35,638 bases of DNA from Acidimicrobiia bacterium (GTDB taxonomy: Bacteria > Actinomycetota > Acidimicrobiia > Acidimicrobiales > Bin134): assembly GCA_022827405.1 (NCBI GenBank), contig JAJDTA010000100.1, positions 1-35,638 of the forward strand. Direction: 5' to 3'. The notes beneath the pieces were generated by a model. That model made no database searches. It worked only from the letters and a program-made list of their open reading frames with translations, and was not told where the DNA came from. Position numbers and translations under genes: made by a program. This document shows, one piece after another, positions 1 to 7,537 of the stretch. How positions within the stretch are numbered: position 1 is the stretch's first letter; the number at the start of each line of letters is the position of its first letter.

Positions 1-765
1 ATTCTGCTTCAGGTAAAGGCTCAAATAGAGAAGCGGATCTTGTAGCAGCCCAGCGTGGCATAGCAGAAAGGTGATGAGCAGCCGCCCCACCCGGCCGTTG
101 CCGTCGAGGAAGGGGTGGATGGTCTCGATCTGCACATGGGCCAGACCGATCCGGATCAATTCCGGCAATCCGTCGTCGGTGTCGTGCAAAAAGCGCTCCA
201 GAGCGGCCATGCAATCCCCCACCTCGCTGTGGGGTGGGGGCACGAAGTCGGCATTTCCCGGCCTGGTTCCACCGATCCAGTTCTGTGAGCTTCGGAACTC
301 GCCGGGCGCCTTCTCACTCCCCCGACCAGACGACAGGAGGACGCCGTGGACCTCGCGGATCAGCCGATTCGAAAGCGGAAAGCCGTCCTCTCGAAGCCGC
401 TTCTGCCCGTGCTCCAATGCAGCGACGTAGCGGGACACCTCAACGACGTCTTCCTGAGGAGCTCCAGGAGCCCCGCCTCGTTCGTGTTGCAGCAGGTCAG
501 TGAGCGACGACTGGGTGCCTTCAATCTGCGACGACAGGACAGCCTCTTTTCGCACATAGTGATAGAGGAAGAGGTACTTGTCGGGAAGCAGGGTGGAAAC
601 GCCATCAAGGCGGCCGAGCGCGAGGTTCGCGGCCTCGAGCGCCTTCAACACAGGCCCGTCTAGTTGAAGCGCCGGGACCGGGGGCAAAGGCGCGGGGATG
701 AACGCGCGAACTTCCTCGCCGCCATGCGTCGTGATGCGGTACTTGCCCGTCTCTCCTCGTCGCAT
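1..765 (-). CDS. Fic-domain protein (probable AMP-transferase), 3' end outside window
   Basis: The minus-strand frame stays open from ATG at 765 to base 1 (255 codons), so the C-terminus lies beyond the left edge. Residues 217-225 read HPFLDGNGR, the Fic active-site motif: His217 is the catalytic base and DGNGR forms the phosphate-binding loop. Residues 78-83 (SSQIEG) match the N-terminal inhibitory-helix motif (S/T)xxxE(G/N), which marks a class II, self-inhibited Fic protein that carries its own antitoxin-like helix. Family members usually transfer AMP from ATP to a protein hydroxyl. Such proteins often run to roughly 370 residues with a C-terminal winged helix, which would be the missing part. 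A TGA stop lies just upstream in frame, fixing ATG 765 as the first possible start, and AAGGAG lies about 12 nt upstream. It is divergent from add across an AT-rich intergenic region. The target protein cannot be inferred. Confidence 0.9.
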   Translation of the reverse strand, partial: MRRGETGKYRITTHGGEEVRAFIPAPLPPVPALQLDGPVLKALEAANLALGRLDGVSTLLPDKYLFLYHYVRKEAVLSSQIEGTQSSLTDLLQHERGGAPGAPQEDVVEVSRYVAALEHGQKRLREDGFPLSNRLIREVHGVLLSSGRGSEKAPGEFRSSQNWIGGTRPGNADFVPPPHSEVGDCMAALERFLHDTDDGLPELIRIGLAHVQIETIHPFLDGNGRVGRLLITFLLCHAGLLQDPLLYLSLYLKQN

Positions 766-798
766 CGTCGTTCAGCGCTCCTTAACTCGTCCTGCCGT

Positions 799-827
799 TA
801 TTAAGATTTCGAGTCTAACTCTTAATA
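799..827. repeat. Inverted repeat, 8-bp arms, 13-nt spacer
   Basis: Arms TATTAAGA (799-806) and TCTTAATA (820-827) are perfect reverse complements separated by 13 nt. The site sits in the AT-rich gap between fic and add, about 35 bp upstream of the fic start. The arrangement suits a dimeric repressor site over the fic promoter. The binding protein is unknown and the role is inferred from position only. Confidence 0.45.
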
Positions 828-870
828 GAAGGCCGCATAGTTCAGTTCTTATGAATCAGGGCGACGCAAA

Positions 871-895
871 TTAATAGTTCAGCGTGAAATATTAA
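871..895. repeat. Second inverted repeat, 6-bp arms, 13-nt spacer
   Basis: Arms TTAATA (871-876) and TATTAA (890-895) are again separated by exactly 13 nt and share the TTAATA core with the element at 799-827. The rest of the 766-980 gap is AT-rich non-coding DNA. Matching spacing suggests two sites for one regulator, but AT-rich palindromes also arise by chance. Confidence 0.35.
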
Positions 896-967
896 CAAAG
901 GGAAGAGCAACACCAGGCGGCCAATGGCTCGTGTGGGTCTCGCCGCCTGATTGCTGAGCGGATTGCG

Positions 968-973
968 TAGCCT
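968..973 (+). promoter_or_regulatory. Putative -10 box of a leaderless add transcript
   Basis: TAGCCT fits the actinobacterial -10 pattern TAnnnT and ends 7 nt before GTG 981. This would put the transcription start at or next to the start codon. No Shine-Dalgarno is visible before GTG 981 and no good -35 box was found. The same geometry recurs before deoC, upp, pgi, hemE and the zinc-ribbon gene. Confidence 0.4.
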
Positions 974-980
974 TTGGTTA

Positions 981-2051
981 GTGATACATCCGACGATTGA
1001 TGAGGTACGGGCTGCTCCCAAGGTTTTGTTGCACGACCATTTGGACGGGGGGTTGCGTCCGCAGACTGTGGTGGAGCTGGCCGGGGAGACGGGTTACGAC
1101 CAATTGCCTACTACCGATGCCGATGATTTGGCCCGGTGGATGGTGCGGGGGGCCAGTCGGTTGGACCTCACTTTGTATTTGGAGACGTTCGCCCACACCG
1201 TGGGGGTCATGCAGACCCGCGACGCCCTGGAGCGGGTGGCGGCCGAGTGCGCTGAGGACTTGGACGACGACGGTGTGGTCTACGCCGAGGTGCGGTTCGC
1301 CCCCGAGCTGCACACCGAAGCCGGACTGAGCCTGGACGAGGTGGTCGAGGCGGTGGTGGCCGGCTTCGAGGCGGGCAGCGCCAACCGGAACATCCGCATC
1401 GGGACTTTGGTCACCGCCATGCGCACCGCGGCCCGGTCGCTTGAGATCGCGCAACTGGCCGTGCGTCACCGCGACAAGGGCGTCGTCGGATTCGACATTG
1501 CCGGGGCCGAGGCCGGCAACCCGCCTACCCGCCACCTGGATGCCTTTCACCTGATCCAGCGGGAGAACTTCCACTTCACCATCCATGCCGGGGAGGCCTA
1601 CGGGCCGCCGTCCATCTGGGAGGCCGTGCAGTACTGCGGCACCGAGCGCCTGGGCCACGGGGTCCGCATCGTGGACGACATCGAATTCGGCGCCGATGGC
1701 ACCCCCAAGCTGGGCCGGCTGGCCGCCTTCGTGCGTGACCGGCGCATCCCGCTCGAGTTGTGCCCCACGTCCAACGTCCACACCGGGGCGGCGCCGTCCA
1801 TCGCCGAGCACCCCATCAAAGTGCTGAGCGACCTGCGGTTCCGGGTGACGGTCAACACCGACAACCGCCTCATGAGCGCCACCTCCATGACCCAGGAGGT
1901 GATGCAGTTGGTGGACGAGTTCGGCTTCGGCTGGGCCGACATCCAGTGGCTCACCATCAACGCCATGAAGAGCGCCTTCATCCCCTTCGATGAGCGCCTG
2001 GAGATCATCAACAAGGTGGTCAAGCCGGCCTACGGCTCCCTGGCGCTGTGA
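981..2051 (+). CDS. add: Adenosine deaminase
   Basis: Cytosolic zinc hydrolase that converts (deoxy)adenosine to (deoxy)inosine and ammonia in purine salvage. The metal and catalytic set is complete: HxH at residues 18-20 (HDHLDGG), HAGEAYG with His202 and Glu205, RLGHGVRI with His226, and NTDNR with Asp294. The length of about 356 aa is usual for the bacterial family. The frame also contains TTG 951 and TTG 963. GTG 981 was chosen because the conserved fold begins shortly after it and a -10-like hexamer lies 7 nt upstream, as expected for a leaderless mRNA. The stop overlaps the next gene's GTG (GTGA at 2048-2051), so the two are probably co-translated. An adenosine deaminase-like enzyme with another nucleoside substrate cannot be excluded. 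The start is less certain than the function. Confidence 0.93.
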   Translation: MIHPTIDEVRAAPKVLLHDHLDGGLRPQTVVELAGETGYDQLPTTDADDLARWMVRGASRLDLTLYLETFAHTVGVMQTRDALERVAAECAEDLDDDGVVYAEVRFAPELHTEAGLSLDEVVEAVVAGFEAGSANRNIRIGTLVTAMRTAARSLEIAQLAVRHRDKGVVGFDIAGAEAGNPPTRHLDAFHLIQRENFHFTIHAGEAYGPPSIWEAVQYCGTERLGHGVRIVDDIEFGADGTPKLGRLAAFVRDRRIPLELCPTSNVHTGAAPSIAEHPIKVLSDLRFRVTVNTDNRLMSATSMTQEVMQLVDEFGFGWADIQWLTINAMKSAFIPFDERLEIINKVVKPAYGSLAL

Positions 2052-2746
2052 CCGCAGTTCCTATCGACACCGTCGGCCTCGACGCTGACGACACCCTGTG
2101 GCACAACGAGACGATCTTCGCCGACTACGAGCAGCGAATGGCCGACCTCGTGGCCCGCTATTTGCCCGATGTGGACTTCCACGAGCGGCTCATCGAACTA
2201 GAGCGGCACAACGTGGCCATCTTCGGCTACGGCATCAAGGGCTTCGTGCTGTCGATGATCGAGACTGCCATCGAGGCCACCGAAGGACAGATCACCGCCC
2301 AGGAGATTCACACCATCGTGGGCTGGGCCAAGGAGATGCACGCCCACCCGGTGGAGCTGCTCGACGGGGTGGCCGACACCATCGAGGAATTGGAGCACCG
2401 CTATCGCCTGGTGCTCATCACCAAGGGCGACCTGTGGAACCAGGAAACCAAGATCGCCGCCTCGGGGCTGGCCGACCACTTCGACGCAGTGGAGATCGTG
2501 GCCGAAAAAGACGAGTCCACCTACACCCGGCTGTTCGATCGCCACGAGATCGACATCGGCCGATTCGTGATGGTGGGCAACTCGGTGCGCTCCGACATCG
2601 AGCCCGTGGTCGCCCTCGGCGGCCGGGGCGTCCACATCCCCTACCACCTCACCTGGGACTTGGAGCACGCCACCATCTCCCCTCACGACAGCTGGGTAGA
2701 GCTAGGAGACATCCGCCAACTCCCCTCCTGGCTGGACGGCCAGTAG
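2048..2746 (+). CDS. HAD-family hydrolase (phosphatase-like)
   Basis: This 232-aa protein has the four HAD motifs. Motif I is LDADDT, with nucleophile Asp12 and acid/base Asp14. Motif II is the LITKGD strand, motif III a Lys in AEKDE, and motif [13 protein letters not shown] helical cap sits between motifs I and II. It resembles the COG1011/phosphoglycolate-phosphatase-like group, which hydrolyses small phosphomonoesters. The substrate cannot be read from sequence. Coupling to add through a 4-nt GTGA overlap makes a nucleotide or sugar phosphate plausible, but that is inference. The last coding stretch ([11 protein letters not shown]) reappears in degenerate form at 3144-3184. Confidence 0.85.
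   Translation: MTAVPIDTVGLDADDTLWHNETIFADYEQRMADLVARYLPDVDFHERLIELERHNVAIFGYGIKGFVLSMIETAIEATEGQITAQEIHTIVGWAKEMHAHPVELLDGVADTIEELEHRYRLVLITKGDLWNQETKIAASGLADHFDAVEIVAEKDESTYTRLFDRHEIDIGRFVMVGNSVRSDIEPVVALGGRGVHIPYHLTWDLEHATISPHDSWVELGDIRQLPSWLDGQ
2693..2733. repeat. Imperfect direct repeat, copy 1 (in HAD 3' end)
   Basis: These 41 bp at the 3' end of the HAD gene match 3144-3184 at 32 of 41 positions, without gaps. Both copies read WVEL(G/S)DI(R/H)QLP in translation. The pair brackets the hypothetical gene at 2765-3163. Confidence 0.6.
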
Positions 2747-2764
2747 GGAACCCTTCTGCCTCGG

Positions 2765-3163
2765 TCACAACAATTCCGGGCATTCCATCAGATAGACGGG
2801 GATACCCCACAGTTCTTGCAGCCGCAAAGAGTCGTCGGGGCTGAACGTCAGCCACTCTTCGGAATCCACAGCCCTCACGCCGACTTTCACCTGGCCAACA
2901 TCGACCAACCGGGCAGCCCACAGTTGCGTGGCTGAATCGCCGTGCCAGAAGATCGCCAGAAAACCGTATCCGTCTTCTACCAATTCCCCCTCATAGCCAG
3001 AGCCAAGCGTGGTCGTGCCAACGCGATGTGGCCACGACGTCGACTCCTCCCGAGCAACGGGGTGGCCGGGACGAGGCGGAAGTTCACATTCCGCAGGATC
3101 TGGCATATGCCCATTGTGCGGGCAGACAGTGACAGTTTGTCGTTGGGTGGAGCTGTCCGACAT
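2765..3163 (-). CDS. Hypothetical protein
   Basis: This 132-aa reading frame is not one I recognise. The start is supported by GAAGGGA 9 nt upstream of ATG 3163. The N-terminal third is low in structure (Ser/Thr, then Pro, Cys and His). The C-terminal two thirds look like a small folded domain with alternating hydrophobics and several Trp/Tyr, for example GYGFLAIFWHGD. It converges with the HAD gene 18 bp away and is divergent from the methyltransferase. Its first codons lie inside the degenerate copy of the HAD 3' end, so it may have arrived with, or been rearranged by, the event that made that repeat. Base composition looks intermediate between the GC-rich flank and the AT-richer island. 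It could be a spurious frame. Confidence 0.5.
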   Translation of the reverse strand: MSDSSTQRQTVTVCPHNGHMPDPAECELPPRPGHPVAREESTSWPHRVGTTTLGSGYEGELVEDGYGFLAIFWHGDSATQLWAARLVDVGQVKVGVRAVDSEEWLTFSPDDSLRLQELWGIPVYLMECPELL

Positions 3164-3184
3164 CCACCAACTTCCCTTCGGGCT
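3144..3184. repeat. Imperfect direct repeat, copy 2 (HAD 3'-end remnant)
   Basis: Degenerate second copy of 2693-2733 (32 of 41 identical, no gaps), just upstream of the methyltransferase gene. It may be a relic of a duplicated HAD gene or of an integration event that duplicated the gene end. The rest of 3185-3300 shows only the methyltransferase leader. Confidence 0.55.
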
Positions 3185-3300
3185 ATCCCCTCTTCAGCCA
3201 TCAGCCTCAATGGGACCCAGCATCACCCAATGTGTCACTAGGTCATGCCATCATGTCCTCGACAAATTACATCGGTGAAACCGGGGAGGAGACACAGCCC

Positions 3301-4509
3301 ATGCCAAACAGCCCTATGACGTGGCACCCCTCGGACATAAAGCCACACACTCCTCTCACCTCTCTCGATCGTGATCACATCAAGACACTTGATCATTCCT
3401 ATCGCCTCGACCACGTTGCCAAAGCCGTTGGAATGTCCCCACTGTTCGTGCGGAAGGCCACTAGCCAGAAAGACACACTCAACACGCAGAGCGTCCTACA
3501 TCTCTTGGATCTCGATGCCTTCCAAGAAACGATCATTCCTCGTTCACAGGTCATTGCCTATCTCACTTCGCTACAGCAGAATGCGATGGATAGCAATTAC
3601 ACTCCGAATCCATCGACATACGACCTACGACTTGGAAATGCACTTGATCTGATTCAGACTATCCCTGAATCAACTGTCCAATGTGTCGTAACGTCAACTC
3701 CATATTGGGGTACTCGCACCTACGAAGACGCACAAGCCACACCGTGGGCCGACGGCGAAATATGCCCGTATGGCCTAGAACAAACGCCTGAAGGGTTCGT
3801 ACGCCATACCACAGAAGTAATCGATTCACTCGCCAGAGTTCTTACAGACGACGGATCTATCTGGTGGAACATAATGGATAGTTTCAACACACGCACTCAA
3901 ATCCGAAACTCAGCTGTTGAAGCACTGAGAGCAATGGAAGGCAAGGATTCGAGAAAGTGGCACGACCACAGTATGCGCCGTTATTCGGCAGGCCATTCAT
4001 ACCTCAAGGACGGAGAGCAGTGCCTGATTCCTGCTCTCATCGCAGAGCGAGCCAGTAGAGTCGGATTGTATGTCAAGTCCGTCATCACATGGGCAAAACG
4101 AAGCACGCTACCTGAACCTCACAACTCGCGTGTAAGTCGAAATTTGGAATATGTTCTCCATATTTCAAAAACGCGAACGCCCAAATTCATTAAGAATGCC
4201 TATCTCATTGCTGATCCCCAATTCGGCGGTCGAGACGAGTTCTGCGAAACCGAAAAACTATCTGATGTCTGGGTCCTAAATACCTCCACAGGAGGAAACG
4301 GCCATGGTGCCCAATTTCCTACCGCCCTGCCCGGACGATGCATAGCCCTTTCCACTGAGCCAGGCGACCTTGTACTTGACCCCTTCGTAGGATCCGGTAA
4401 CTCTGGAGTGGCTGCTCTACATCATGGCTGCAGATTCTTGGGCTTTGACATTTCTCAGACGTATCTTTCAATCGCAAAAGATAGACTAGAAAATGCTAGC
4501 TACCGCTGA
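3301..4509 (+). CDS. DNA amino-methyltransferase (N4-cytosine or N6-adenine), beta class
   Basis: Transfers a methyl group from SAM to an exocyclic amino group in DNA. The catalytic motif IV is TSTPYWG at residues 131-137, a variant of the usual TSPPYWG. The SAM-binding motif I, DPFVGSG (about 360-366), comes after it, followed by FLGFDIS. Motif IV before motif I is the beta-class order, and an S/T-x-P-Y motif points more to N4-cytosine than to N6-adenine. About 95 N-terminal residues before the catalytic domain include an HTH-like stretch and may read the target. ATG 3301 was chosen over GTG 3232 because GGGGAGGAG lies 9 nt upstream; the product is 402 aa. The gene converges on the nuclease gene with a 14-bp tail overlap (4496-4509). 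It is AT-richer than the flanks, suggesting acquired DNA. The recognition site is unknown. Confidence 0.88.
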   Translation: MPNSPMTWHPSDIKPHTPLTSLDRDHIKTLDHSYRLDHVAKAVGMSPLFVRKATSQKDTLNTQSVLHLLDLDAFQETIIPRSQVIAYLTSLQQNAMDSNYTPNPSTYDLRLGNALDLIQTIPESTVQCVVTSTPYWGTRTYEDAQATPWADGEICPYGLEQTPEGFVRHTTEVIDSLARVLTDDGSIWWNIMDSFNTRTQIRNSAVEALRAMEGKDSRKWHDHSMRRYSAGHSYLKDGEQCLIPALIAERASRVGLYVKSVITWAKRSTLPEPHNSRVSRNLEYVLHISKTRTPKFIKNAYLIADPQFGGRDEFCETEKLSDVWVLNTSTGGNGHGAQFPTALPGRCIALSTEPGDLVLDPFVGSGNSGVAALHHGCRFLGFDISQTYLSIAKDRLENASYR

Positions 4510-5761
4510 ACTCCCCAATTCCGTCCTCATCACCCGACAAGAACCTTTCCAACACTACGGCAAGTCCACTAACCGGTGTAGAGCCAAGCACAACAGACAT
4601 ATCAGTTTCTAGACCTTTCGCCACACTAACTGTCGGAACAATTTCTTCGGGTCCTACAATGAATGCCCATACCTCCTTCGCCAAACCATTCCTTGCATCC
4701 AACGCATAACTTGAAGCTTGATGAAATCCATTGCGTCCAACATACTCTGGCCTGTCGCTCCATTTACATTCCAGAATCAACGCACGCTCTCCTGGCGATA
4801 TTAGCAAGACATCGTACCCAATCGACTTTTCCAGATAACTAATGCCTCGGACTGCAGATCTATAGGCAGATTGCTTTGCCCCATATCGTGACCGCATCTG
4901 TCGGGCTTCATACCACAGATCCCAGCTTCCCTTATCCGAGTGTATAGCGCGAATTTGCGGGCGATCCCGCGACCCATGCAAGATACTTTCCGACACGATG
5001 GAAAATCGCTGTTGTTTCAATGCATTGATCAAATAACCGAATGTCGTGAGATGAAATAGTGCGGACCTCATCTCGACATCTGGTTCCAACAGTTCAAAGG
5101 CCAGCATTTCTGGGGAATTTTTAGAAGCGATAACTTGTGCCGTGGTCTCCGCTACACTTCTCCAGGGTTCACCAGATGATCTCAAAGCGTGCAACTCAAA
5201 CCTATCGGGTTCATCAGGAACACTCGGCCATGTGTATTCCATAGCCACATCCTTGAGAGCATCTACTTGCGGGCGTATTCGTGCGGTGAGTATGGGGCTA
5301 ATTTTGGCCACGGAGCTTAAAATCGAATTTAAATGATCCGCCAACCATGACAGTGCCGAGATTGCCACATTAGAAACGTTTTTGCTTTTCGATTGAACAA
5401 GATATTTTTGAGGCGGCCAACCCTGCCGACGTAGGGTCTCAGACCACAAAATCTTACCATGCAATCTCGAATCAACTTGTTTCTCAAAAGCAGTACTAAC
5501 CGGCAAGTATTTCTCCCACTGCGAAAGTGAAGACGGTAACTTGAGGATAACGTCTTCTAATCCACCCAAGAGAATACGATGCGACCTTCGGCGGATGTCT
5601 TCAGAAGACCAACGAATACGTTCGTCATCTTCATATGTCATTGCTAAAAGTTCAATGAGATTTCCATCCCCCGCCCAAATTTTTGAAACTTCTCTTATTC
5701 CTTCACGCGGCAATACAAGGTGAATGTCCTCATCCACCGCGTCCATACTGTCGAGCCCCAT
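4496..5761 (-). CDS. McrC-like PD-(D/E)xK nuclease subunit
   Basis: Probable DNA-cleaving partner of the AAA+ ATPase encoded just upstream. Near the C-terminus are Asp317 in GYDVLL and Glu331-x-Lys333 in LECKW, forming a PD-(D/E)xK catalytic set. Gln348 to Tyr352 (QASSY) gives the QxxxY motif seen in many such nucleases. The first 300 residues are mixed helical and not recognised; in McrC-type proteins this part binds the ATPase or DNA. ATG 5761 shares one base with the TAA of the upstream gene (TAATG), indicating tight translational coupling, so the 13-codon upstream extension is rejected. The 421-aa length fits McrC/LlaJI-R2-like subunits. Composition is AT-rich like its neighbours. Family assignment rests on motif and context; no overall alignment was possible. 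Confidence 0.8.
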   Translation of the reverse strand: MGLDSMDAVDEDIHLVLPREGIREVSKIWAGDGNLIELLAMTYEDDERIRWSSEDIRRRSHRILLGGLEDVILKLPSSLSQWEKYLPVSTAFEKQVDSRLHGKILWSETLRRQGWPPQKYLVQSKSKNVSNVAISALSWLADHLNSILSSVAKISPILTARIRPQVDALKDVAMEYTWPSVPDEPDRFELHALRSSGEPWRSVAETTAQVIASKNSPEMLAFELLEPDVEMRSALFHLTTFGYLINALKQQRFSIVSESILHGSRDRPQIRAIHSDKGSWDLWYEARQMRSRYGAKQSAYRSAVRGISYLEKSIGYDVLLISPGERALILECKWSDRPEYVGRNGFHQASSYALDARNGLAKEVWAFIVGPEEIVPTVSVAKGLETDMSVVLGSTPVSGLAVVLERFLSGDEDGIGEFSGS

Positions 5762-7332
5762 TAGACAAGTACATCTATTTGCTCGATAACCCACTGCCAT
5801 TGGTCTGCATCTATGATCGACTCTTGACCAATGATTCTGTCACCAAGAGAGTTCAGAACATCGTCCCCGTACAGTGCAAGATATTTCCCTACATTTATCA
5901 CATATGATTCAACAACTGTTTCTGCTTGTTGTTTTTCTTCAGGGACCAGACTTTGCTGATCTTGAATTCCATAATATCTGCCCATTTTCAAAAACACTGC
6001 TGGCCCTAGTACCGTTTCCTGATGTTCGTAATGAGCGGAATACAATCTATATATCGCATCGTGAACTTCTTCGGCCAGGTTCGGGTGTTGTCTTTTGAGT
6101 AAGTTGTCAAATTGTCCCGGCGTGATCGCCGGTATTGGTACTACTACAAATCTACGTGACAATGCTTGGCCAAATCTGAACACTCGAAGGGCATCTTGAG
6201 GGTTATAGGTCCCGAGCATTCTCCAAGATCTCCCAACAAGATACTTCACGGGCTTTTCTGTTTGTTCTGAAATCTCAATTCTATTGGTGAGTAGTTCTGT
6301 CCACCCCAATTCAATCCTCTCACCATCATGGGGCTTTGTTCTTCCGACTTCGATAGTCTGCTCCGACAGCCATGTGATTAGAGGGCCCATAATCTTGTCC
6401 ATATCAGCCCTGTTGGTTTCATCAAGCACCAACCACCTGTTGTCGGACACTGCATTCAAAATCAACCCTGGTGCCCATTCCAGAACCCCCTGCTCATTTG
6501 GTGCATATCCCCCAACAAGTTCAAAGGCAGTCCAACTTTCTTCTGGAGTATGCCAAATGGGATCAGGTCTAAAGTGTTCTGGAAACTCATAACTTTGAGG
6601 GTTATCGGTTATATCCTTGCAAAGCCGTTCGATAAGTTTACTCTTGCCAGTACCCGGTGGGCCTACTAGAACTACAAATTTATAGTTAGCGATTGCCGCC
6701 TTTAGCATGCTCCAGACTCTTTCGTCATAGGTAAAGTAATCCTCCTTATCGATATCACTATCTGCCGACTTCTCTCTGGTGTCTCCAATTGAAGAGATCG
6801 AGACCCTAGTTGGCCCCAGTTTTCTTGGCAGGTCCGAGAGGCTCCATTCCTCAGCGGACAATAGAGGCGCCTCTAATGGGCTAGAAGTCGATATCTGGCC
6901 TAACTCTTCAACACTCATCCTTAGACTTTGAAGAAGTTCGGTTTCCGCTTGTGTCCAATTCGCGCTTTCATCAAATTCATAATTTCGAAGTATCAGGCAT
7001 GCAAGTGATTGCCATTTAGGAAGTCTCATTTGACTTTGCTCTAATGCTTCACTCACTAATTTCGCTGCATCACTCCTAAGGCCGCTACGAATATCTTCCC
7101 CTCTTCCATCCCCAATGTCGTTGAATATTGTTTTTGCTAATGTCGGTCCTCTGGTGGTGTTATTCCACACTGTCTTCCTGCCAGGTTGTTCAGAAGTCGT
7201 CCACTCATACCTGAATGGATATAGCCTTCCTGTGGGATTCTCTGGCTCTAATACAAATAACGATGAAACTGCTTCATCCACGTCCTTTACGGTTAAATTC
7301 GTTTTCTCATTTGCTTGACACCATTTGGCCAC
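5761..7332 (-). CDS. McrB-like AAA+ ATPase/GTPase (restriction motor)
   Basis: AAA+ motor of the dynein-related/McrB group, expected to translocate on DNA and activate the nuclease. Walker A GPPGTGKS is at residues 224-231, Walker B WLVLDETNRAD at 300-310, sensor GTYNPQD at 374-380 and LSRRF at 391-395. McrB has NTAD where this protein has NPQD, so the Asn and Asp linked to GTP use are kept. Whether it uses GTP or ATP is open. The N-terminal 200 residues are not recognised and could bind DNA. GTG 7332 follows an in-frame TAA by one codon and has no clear Shine-Dalgarno. The same frame continues upstream for 30 plausible codons to ATG 7428, so the annotated start may be a re-start after a nonsense mutation. 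The gene may therefore be slightly truncated. Confidence 0.85.
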   Translation of the reverse strand: MAKWCQANEKTNLTVKDVDEAVSSLFVLEPENPTGRLYPFRYEWTTSEQPGRKTVWNNTTRGPTLAKTIFNDIGDGRGEDIRSGLRSDAAKLVSEALEQSQMRLPKWQSLACLILRNYEFDESANWTQAETELLQSLRMSVEELGQISTSSPLEAPLLSAEEWSLSDLPRKLGPTRVSISSIGDTREKSADSDIDKEDYFTYDERVWSMLKAAIANYKFVVLVGPPGTGKSKLIERLCKDITDNPQSYEFPEHFRPDPIWHTPEESWTAFELVGGYAPNEQGVLEWAPGLILNAVSDNRWLVLDETNRADMDKIMGPLITWLSEQTIEVGRTKPHDGERIELGWTELLTNRIEISEQTEKPVKYLVGRSWRMLGTYNPQDALRVFRFGQALSRRFVVVPIPAITPGQFDNLLKRQHPNLAEEVHDAIYRLYSAHYEHQETVLGPAVFLKMGRYYGIQDQQSLVPEEKQQAETVVESYVINVGKYLALYGDDVLNSLGDRIIGQESIIDADQWQWVIEQIDVLV

Positions 7333-7335
7333 GAG

Positions 7336-7428
7336 TTAACTTTCGTACATCGACACCAATTGTCTGCTGTACTTGAGACTGTGCAGGTCGTTTAAGGCTG
7401 CCTGCATGGCTTCTGAACTGATCTTCAT
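7336..7428 (-). pseudogene. Possible 5' exon-like fragment of the McrB-like gene, cut off by TAA
   Basis: A 30-codon frame from ATG 7428 to TAA 7338-7336 lies in the same frame as the ATPase gene, with one codon (CTC) between the stop and GTG 7332. Its peptide is amphipathic and helical (for example MQAALNDLHSL), and its last residues flow naturally into the ATPase N-terminus. A weak AGGAAG lies upstream. It could be the original N-terminus broken by one nonsense change, a short leader peptide coupled to the ATPase, or a sequence error. Confidence 0.45.
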
Positions 7429-7537
7429 ATTGGGTCCAATCTTCCTAGACTGCTGATGCCTTCTCTTCTTTCCTAGCTTGGAGGTGTGTTGCCTTCAATC
7501 TTGCCGACGGGTAGTCATCTTTGTCTCTCTACACTTC

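Noticed and set aside
978-1811. Long minus-strand frame opposite add
   Set aside because: Antisense shadow of a well-supported adenosine deaminase; GC-rich codon bias leaves antisense frames open.
3232-3300. Upstream start (GTG 3232) for the methyltransferase
   Set aside because: No ribosome-binding site there, whereas ATG 3301 has GGGGAGGAG at 9 nt.
7336-7338. TAA recoded as a sense codon in this organism
   Set aside because: TAA is a genuine stop elsewhere in the window, for example directly after the essential Gly-Gly of ThiS and at the end of the ABC ATPase.
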